Source of the DNA: an uncultured Lentisphaeria bacterium
Lineage (GTDB): Bacteria; Verrucomicrobiota; Lentisphaeria; JABSQK01; CAJWLW01
NCBI GenBank assembly: GCA_913042885.1
Contig: CAJWLW010000109.1
Coordinates: forward strand, 1-12,903
Direction: 5' to 3'
Length of the DNA stretch: 12,903 nucleotides
Part shown: positions 8,036 to 12,903 of the stretch, in pieces
Position numbering within the stretch: position 1 is the stretch's first letter
Layout of the letters: each line of letters starts with the position of its first letter
Translations under genes and position numbers: made by a program
The notes under the pieces: generated by a model
What the model was told of the DNA's origin: nothing
Seen by the model: only the letters and a program-made list of their open reading frames with translations
Databases searched by the model: none

Positions 8036-9223
8036 ATGTCGGAACCTGAGCGACAATCAAACCCGTTCGTCCGGATTTTTGCCTTTCTGGCATCCTACGG
8101 GGTTGCCGCGGTGATTCTCACGTTACTGCTGATTCTGACATTTCTCGGGACACTCGAGCAAGTCGATCACGGACTGTTCGCCGTGCAGGAGCGGTACTTC
8201 AACTCCTTGTTTCTGGTGCACAACTTTTTCGGCATTCTGCCGGTACCGTTGCCCGGAGCTTACCTCCTGATGGTGCTGCTTTTTATCAATCTTGTATGCG
8301 GCGCCATCATCCGGTCGCCGAAGAGCTGGCGTCGACCGGGGATGCTGATCGCGCATTCCGGTATTCTTCTTCTGCTGCTCGGCGGTTTTGTCACCTATCG
8401 CTATTCGATCGGCGGCAATATGAGGTTATACGAGGGCGAGGCATCCAGCGAATTCGAAAGCTACACCGGCTGGGTCCTCGAAATTGTTATGGTCGATGCG
8501 CCGGCGGGGGCGGATGCACTCATCATTCCCGAGTCCGACTTCGCAGACATGACACCCGGCGAAACACGAACATTTCACTCAGACCGCCTGCCGTTCGAGC
8601 TCGAAATTTCCGGGTACGGAAAAAACACGAGCGTCGAGCCGATGCTCAGCAGCCACAGCATGATTGCGGTCGACGGTTTTTACCTGATGACTCTGCCTCG
8701 TGACCCGGAGGAGGAACAAAACGTTGCCGGTGCTTATGTGACGGTCGTTGAGAAAGGGAGCGGCAAGCGTCACGAAGGCATTCTATGGCCCCTGGAAGCG
8801 CATCCGTATACCGTTGAAATCGATGGCGTCGACTGGGCGTTCCTCCTGCGTCGCCCTCGCTGGACCGTGCCGTTTACGATCGTACTGGACAAGTTCACGA
8901 TGGAAACACACCCGGGCACGAACACGCCAAAGGTCTTCCTCAGCGACGTAACAAAGATCGAAGGCAAGTCGCAGGAGCAGATCAAGATCGAAATGAACGA
9001 GCCTTTGCGCTACAAGGGCTACACATTTTTTCAGGCCAGTTGGGGACCGCAGGAAGCACGGCCCGGTGATCGATTGTTCTCGGTGTTCGCCGTGGTACGC
9101 AATCCGGCCGACAACTGGCCGTTGTACGCCTGCATCGTCATCACCGGCGGCCTGCTTATCCATTTCTGCCAGAAACTGTTGCTATATCTGCGACGTGAGC
9201 ACCAGCGGCGGCCGGCATTATGA
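8036..9223 (+). CDS. resB: ResB/Ccs1-like System II cytochrome c biogenesis protein
   Basis: The product is 395 aa from the ATG at 8036. A GTG at 8027, giving a GTGA overlap with the lipoprotein stop, is an alternative. Three transmembrane helices (about 15-39, 74-93, 103-121) are followed by a large periplasmic domain and a last helix (361-384), the ResB topology. Family motifs are TFLGTLEQVDHGLFAVQERY after helix 1, VPFTIVLDKF and HPGTNTPKVFLSDV in the periplasmic part, and MNEPLRYKGYTFFQASW before the last helix. His107 in LIAHSGILLLL is the expected haem-ligating membrane histidine. ResB with CcsA forms the System II synthase that moves haem across the membrane and attaches it to CxxCH motifs of apocytochromes c. 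The stop overlaps the ccsA start by four bases, so the partners are translationally coupled. The assignment is firm; the exact start is not. Confidence 0.93.
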   Translation: MSEPERQSNPFVRIFAFLASYGVAAVILTLLLILTFLGTLEQVDHGLFAVQERYFNSLFLVHNFFGILPVPLPGAYLLMVLLFINLVCGAIIRSPKSWRRPGMLIAHSGILLLLLGGFVTYRYSIGGNMRLYEGEASSEFESYTGWVLEIVMVDAPAGADALIIPESDFADMTPGETRTFHSDRLPFELEISGYGKNTSVEPMLSSHSMIAVDGFYLMTLPRDPEEEQNVAGAYVTVVEKGSGKRHEGILWPLEAHPYTVEIDGVDWAFLLRRPRWTVPFTIVLDKFTMETHPGTNTPKVFLSDVTKIEGKSQEQIKIEMNEPLRYKGYTFFQASWGPQEARPGDRLFSVFAVVRNPADNWPLYACIVITGGLLIHFCQKLLLYLRREHQRRPAL

Positions 9224-11172
9224 AAAGACTGCAGACAATCTTCATGTTCGCTACAGCACTCCTTGTCGCGCTGCAAGTCTCAGCCGCAAACAGCTACACG
9301 GCAGACAACGCTCTACCCGCACCGGCACAACCGTGGCCGGATGATGTCGTGGATCTGTGGAAGACGATCCCCATCCAGGACGGTGGCCGCCTCAAGCCAC
9401 TCGACACATTTGCCGCTTTCAAGATGCTGAAGTTGCACGGCAAACGCACCATGCGACTGACAGATGCCGACGCAACGATCAAGCTGAGCCCGATCGAATG
9501 GCTGCTCGACTGCCTGTTTCGACCCGACACTGCGGTGACGTACCCGACCTTTACGGTGGATAATTCCAGCGTGATTGTCGCGATTGGTCTGTCGCCGCAC
9601 AAGAAAAAGCGATCGCGATACTCGTATACGGAACTGCAGCCGGGCATCGAGCGGTTGTTCGAACTCGCCGGGCAGTACAGTGAGATCGATGCACAGCAAC
9701 GCAACGGCCTGCAAACCATGACCATCAATCTCGCCAGCAACGTCAACGACTTCGAGTTCCTGTTGCACTATTTCGATTTCGCGCGAATCCCGTTGCCCCT
9801 GTCGGCGACTGACCTCTCCCCGAATGCCGATGACCCGTTGATGGCCACCGACGCACTGCAAATGCTGCCGACACTGCGACAGATTTACCTCGAAGAACAG
9901 GCGCGCGACCCTGGAACCACCGGCCCGGTGGTTGAAAGCCTGTCGCAGATTCTTCACTACGCAGACACCTCGATAGGGCTGGCCCTGCTGCCACCCCCAG
10001 ACACGGATATCCTGGAATGGCGGACGCCCGGGCAGTTGATCCGCCAGGCCTTCCAAGGCCCGCTTCCGGCCAGCGAGCTCAAACTGCTCCGAGCACTCGC
10101 CGACCTGCCAACGACGGCCGCAACTCCGGATCGGTTCAAGGAGCAATTGCAGAAGTTTCACGGCCTCGTCACCGAACGCGCGGAGGCCAGGAGCGAGTAC
10201 AGCAAAATCCGACTCGAAGTGGCATTCTACAAAGGCAAGTATTTCTATTACAGCCTCTGCCTGTATGTCCTGAGCTTTCTGTGTATCGCCTTGTCCTGGC
10301 TCGGCTCAGCCGGCGGCCGAAGCAGCCGGGTCCTGACACGCGCCGCGATTGTCCTGGTCGCCCTGCCGCTTCTCCTCCACATCACCGGCATCGTGCTGCG
10401 CTGTATTATCCGCAGCCGGCCACCGGTATCGACGCTCTACGAGACAATCCTTTTCATCAGCGCTATTGCGGTGTTTGCAGCATTGCTCATGGAATACATG
10501 AATCGGCAGCGTATTGCCCTGGCATTGGCATCGGTGCTTGGCATCGGCGGCATGTTCCTGGCCAATAAGTATGAGATTAAAGAAGCGGTCGACACGATGC
10601 CGAGCCTGGTGGCTGTGCTCGACACCAACTTCTGGCTGTCGACGCATGTCACAACCGTCACCATCGGATACGCCGCCGGGCTGTTGGCGGCTGCTATCGC
10701 CCACGTTTATATACTGGCAAAACTGTTCGGCTTAAAACGGCAAAAGCCGGAGTTCTTCCGGAGTTTGACTCGCATGGTCTACGGTGTTGTCTGTTTCGGC
10801 CTGCTCTTTTCGTTCACCGGCACGGTGCTCGGCGGTATCTGGGCGAACGACAGCTGGGGCAGGTTCTGGGGCTGGGACCCCAAGGAGAACGGCGCGTTGA
10901 TGATCGTCCTGTGGAATCTGATCATTCTGCACAGCCGCATGGGCGGCTACATCCGGGAATACGGTCTCCACACGTTTGCCGTATTCGGCGGCATGATCGT
11001 GGCGTTCTCCTGGTGGGGCGTCAACCTACTCGGTATCGGGCTGCACTCGTACGGTTTTACCAGCGGCGTGTTTCGGATATTGCTCATTTTCTGGTGCATC
11101 GAAGGCGGCATCATCCTGCTCGGGTTCGTTGCCTGGCTGCGTAGTCAATCCGTGCCGATCGAGAGCGAGTAG
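9220..11172 (+). CDS. ccsA: CcsA-like System II haem-handling protein with large N-terminal periplasmic domain
   Basis: The product is 650 aa. The C-terminal half (from about 341) is a polytopic CcsA/CcmC/CcmF-type domain of eight or nine helices. It carries the haem-binding WWD motif: WANDSWGRFWGWDPKENG at 541-558. The expected haem histidines are present: His476 in STHVT and His609 in GLHSYGF flank the WWD segment, and His571 in ILHSRMGG lies in a helix. Their spacing (95 and 38) fits the pattern known for CcsBA proteins. The N-terminal part starts with a signal peptide (1-23, cut near VSAA) and contains a soluble domain of about 310 residues beginning IPIQDGGRLKPLDTFA. That motif recurs in CcsA forms where the extension is part of the protein. 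ATG overlaps the resB stop by four bases (ATGA), giving a lipoprotein-resB-ccsA operon. It receives haem with ResB and joins it to apocytochromes on the periplasmic side. No frameshift or loss of key residues is seen. Confidence 0.94.
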   Translation: MKRLQTIFMFATALLVALQVSAANSYTADNALPAPAQPWPDDVVDLWKTIPIQDGGRLKPLDTFAAFKMLKLHGKRTMRLTDADATIKLSPIEWLLDCLFRPDTAVTYPTFTVDNSSVIVAIGLSPHKKKRSRYSYTELQPGIERLFELAGQYSEIDAQQRNGLQTMTINLASNVNDFEFLLHYFDFARIPLPLSATDLSPNADDPLMATDALQMLPTLRQIYLEEQARDPGTTGPVVESLSQILHYADTSIGLALLPPPDTDILEWRTPGQLIRQAFQGPLPASELKLLRALADLPTTAATPDRFKEQLQKFHGLVTERAEARSEYSKIRLEVAFYKGKYFYYSLCLYVLSFLCIALSWLGSAGGRSSRVLTRAAIVLVALPLLLHITGIVLRCIIRSRPPVSTLYETILFISAIAVFAALLMEYMNRQRIALALASVLGIGGMFLANKYEIKEAVDTMPSLVAVLDTNFWLSTHVTTVTIGYAAGLLAAAIAHVYILAKLFGLKRQKPEFFRSLTRMVYGVVCFGLLFSFTGTVLGGIWANDSWGRFWGWDPKENGALMIVLWNLIILHSRMGGYIREYGLHTFAVFGGMIVAFSWWGVNLLGIGLHSYGFTSGVFRILLIFWCIEGGIILLGFVAWLRSQSVPIESE

Positions 11173-11175
11173 CAC

Positions 11176-11221
11176 CGATTCAGGAAAAGCAGCACAGGCC
11201 GTCGCACATCACGGCGAATCG
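11176..11221. terminator. Composite inverted repeat between convergent ccsA and nuclease genes
   Basis: An inner stem GCCGT (11198-11202) and ACGGC (11211-11215) with an 8-base loop is stacked directly on an outer pair, CGATTC (11176-11181) with GAATCG (11216-11221). A 16-base bulge lies on the left arm only. It fills the gap between the two stop codons and overlaps the nuclease stop. There is no T-tract on either side, so it is a weak candidate for a bidirectional terminator. Confidence 0.25.
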
Positions 11222-12903
11222 TCCACAGACGATAGAGGCGGCACATGCAACCTAACAACCACCGGGTCATGATCGCTGACTTGGGTGGCGGTGGGAAACT
11301 CGCAATTCATATGGACGATATCCACGTCCGCAGCCTTGCCCAGGAGCGCCGAACTGACCAGCACATGGTCGAGAAGTTCGGCGTTGCCTTGATAGATATA
11401 GCTGTACCGGTCTTGCGCCGGCAGGCTGCCGGTCAGATTTGTCAATTGCTCGCCACACAGAACCTGCAGAGACTCGCTGTAGTTGAAATCATTGAGGTCG
11501 CCGAGCACGATGACATTGGCATCAGCCTGGTGTGTCAGTAACTCATGAACCATCCCGTTGATCAGACGCACCTGTTGCAAACGAATGCGTTCGCTTTCCA
11601 GCACTCGCGGTTGATGCCGACCAAAACGAGGTGAATCGCCACGCTTCGATTTCAGGTGGCAATTGAACAGGAACAGACGTTGGCCGTTGAATTCAAATTC
11701 CGCGACAAGCGGCTTGCGAGAACCGCGAAACGCCTGTTCCCGTGTTCCTATGCGCCCGGGACTCAACGACAACCGCGGCCCCTTCAAGATCCGTGCCTGG
11801 AGGCCTCTCTGCGGTTGACCGCGCGAGATCAGGCGGACCCGGTCCGTTCGATAGAGAAAAGCGCTTCGGATGTTGCCGCCGGGCTGGCCGCCATCGGCCA
11901 GGTCGGTCGGCGGCAGCTCGCAATACTCATAGTGCAGCGGCAGCAACGCTGCGACTAACCGCTCGGCGGTACGACGAGCCTCGACCACACCGTCGTTAGT
12001 CGGGCCGCTGTCGTCCTGTATCTCCTGCAACGCCACGATGTCCGGTCCACCCAGATTCTCCGCGATTGCGCGGGCAACACTGTCGACACGACTTCCGCCT
12101 GCTTTGAAGCGGGAGCCAGGATGCAGGTTCAGTACATTGAACGTGGCCACGGTCAGGTAGTCAGTCGCCCCTTGCAGTTTTGTTGTCTCCGCCTGCAGTT
12201 CGGGCAATCTGCCGGACGGTACCGGATCGGTCACGATCAGGGTGAACGCGCCGCGGTCATAATGAAGTACGCCGATCAGCGGCGCCGTAAAGCGATACCC
12301 GACACTTATCAGCGGCAGCGGCTGCGATTGACGCGAAAACTCAACAACGAGCCGCTCCGGGTTGGCGTCGTCACCGCCGGCAACCAAGGCACCGCGCCGA
12401 TTAAGCCCCGACGCTTCGCTACCACCGTCGCCGACAACCACAGTCCGGCGGCGCCAGATTCCACCGAGCGCAACGGCGCCTTCAACCTGTATACGCATGC
12501 CTTCGAGACTCTCCCAGAAATCGATACCGTCCTCCGTTGGATCAAACTCCCCGGCGACGGCCGTGTCGTCGAGTTGTCCGTTGCTGTCGTTATCGATAAC
12601 CCGGTGCGGCGGCACCCGGCCATGCCGGCCGATGACGATCGGTGCAGGCAAAACTACGGACTCGGTGACATACTCGATCCGATCGGCACTGATCGAGGTA
12701 ACCGGCAAGCCGCCGGCATTATACCTGCTGATGATTTCCCGCACCGTGCCGCCGATACGTAACCGGTCACCGACCCGCAGCCGCCGGAGGTTGGTCTCGC
12801 TGACCCCACCGGCCGTAATAAAAACCGCTTCCGAAGTCAACAGACTGTCATCGGGCGTGATGCTCTGCAGCCAGACCCCGGCCCGGAACACGGCGGTCAC
12901 GAC
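11209..12903 (-). CDS. Extracellular nuclease, ExeM/NucH-like, with endonuclease/exonuclease/phosphatase domain (partial, N-terminus off the right edge)
   Basis: The frame is open through the right edge. The GTG at 12900 is an internal valine, so the signal peptide and first domain are missing; 564 residues are visible. Counting from 12900, residues 1-80 match an OB-fold of the YhcR/ExeM kind (TSEAVFIT, LRVGDRLRIGGTVREI). Then come an EF-hand-like DNDSNGQLDD (103-112) and the ExeM hallmark FDPTEDGIDFWESLEGMRI (119-137). The catalytic domain runs from about 249: FNVLNL (Asn255), ALQEIQD (Glu293), HLKSK (His415), VLGDLNDF (Asp468, Asn470), LDHVLVS, and SDHDPVVV (Asp543, His544). All metal-binding and catalytic motifs of the fold are present. 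By family knowledge these are secreted, metal-dependent DNases that digest extracellular DNA for nutrients or biofilm turnover. The protein ends at LSSVDDSP, without the GlyGly-CTERM sorting tail of some relatives. It converges on ccsA with a 36-base gap and is not part of that operon. Confidence 0.92.
   Translation of the reverse strand, partial: VVTAVFRAGVWLQSITPDDSLLTSEAVFITAGGVSETNLRRLRVGDRLRIGGTVREIISRYNAGGLPVTSISADRIEYVTESVVLPAPIVIGRHGRVPPHRVIDNDSNGQLDDTAVAGEFDPTEDGIDFWESLEGMRIQVEGAVALGGIWRRRTVVVGDGGSEASGLNRRGALVAGGDDANPERLVVEFSRQSQPLPLISVGYRFTAPLIGVLHYDRGAFTLIVTDPVPSGRLPELQAETTKLQGATDYLTVATFNVLNLHPGSRFKAGGSRVDSVARAIAENLGGPDIVALQEIQDDSGPTNDGVVEARRTAERLVAALLPLHYEYCELPPTDLADGGQPGGNIRSAFLYRTDRVRLISRGQPQRGLQARILKGPRLSLSPGRIGTREQAFRGSRKPLVAEFEFNGQRLFLFNCHLKSKRGDSPRFGRHQPRVLESERIRLQQVRLINGMVHELLTHQADANVIVLGDLNDFNYSESLQVLCGEQLTNLTGSLPAQDRYSYIYQGNAELLDHVLVSSALLGKAADVDIVHMNCEFPTATQVSDHDPVVVRLHVPPLSSVDDSP

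Noticed and set aside
9313..10161. Minus-strand open frame of 282 codons
   Set aside because: It is fully antisense to ccsA, with composition typical of a shadow frame and no motif.
12121..12762. Plus-strand open frame of 213 codons
   Set aside because: It is antisense to the ExeM-like nuclease, whose OB-fold and catalytic motifs are intact on the minus strand.

Overview
The window looks like chromosomal DNA of a Gram-negative bacterium, fairly GC-rich, with an outer membrane. The signs are a lipobox lipoprotein with a non-Asp +2 residue, several Sec signal peptides and periplasmic domains. The gene mix (a repeat-rich secreted metalloprotease, an ExeM/NucH-type extracellular nuclease, a GH20 hexosaminidase and System II cytochrome c maturation) would suit a free-living aquatic heterotroph. 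I cannot fix the phylum: a gammaproteobacterium or a planctomycete/verrucomicrobial lineage would both be compatible. There is no rRNA, tRNA, CRISPR array, insertion sequence or phage gene.

Layout. Bases 1-4311 hold a two-gene minus-strand unit. The first gene (4311-3466) encodes a small secreted protein with one C-terminal membrane anchor. Its stop codon overlaps the start of the second gene (ATGA), a very long secreted matrixin-type zinc metalloprotease that runs off the left edge after at least 1156 codons. Behind its catalytic domain lie a carboxypeptidase-regulatory/CnaB-like domain, an EF-hand-like loop, an adhesin-type Ig-like domain, two Calx-beta domains and 114-residue tandem repeats. 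About 550 bases without a convincing gene follow (4312-4860). A GH20 beta-N-acetylhexosaminidase-like gene then occupies 6666-4861 on the minus strand.

From 6903 to 11172 three plus-strand genes form a tight operon: a lipoprotein built from two copies of an unrecognised domain of about 138 residues, then ResB (Ccs1) and CcsA, the two core proteins of System II cytochrome c biogenesis. ResB and CcsA overlap by four bases. All four histidines expected for haem handling and the WWD motif can be seen. The lipoprotein lies immediately upstream of resB, so it is a candidate accessory factor for haem delivery or apocytochrome handling. This is an inference from position only.

The right end (12903-11209, minus strand) is the C-terminal 564 residues of a secreted ExeM/NucH-like nuclease, convergent with ccsA and separated from it by 36 bases that contain a composite inverted repeat.

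The flanking genes share a degradative theme (protein, amino sugar and DNA breakdown), and the central operon serves respiration. The two parts most worth a second look are the coupled matrixin/anchored-partner pair and the duplicated-domain lipoprotein fused by position to resB-ccsA.
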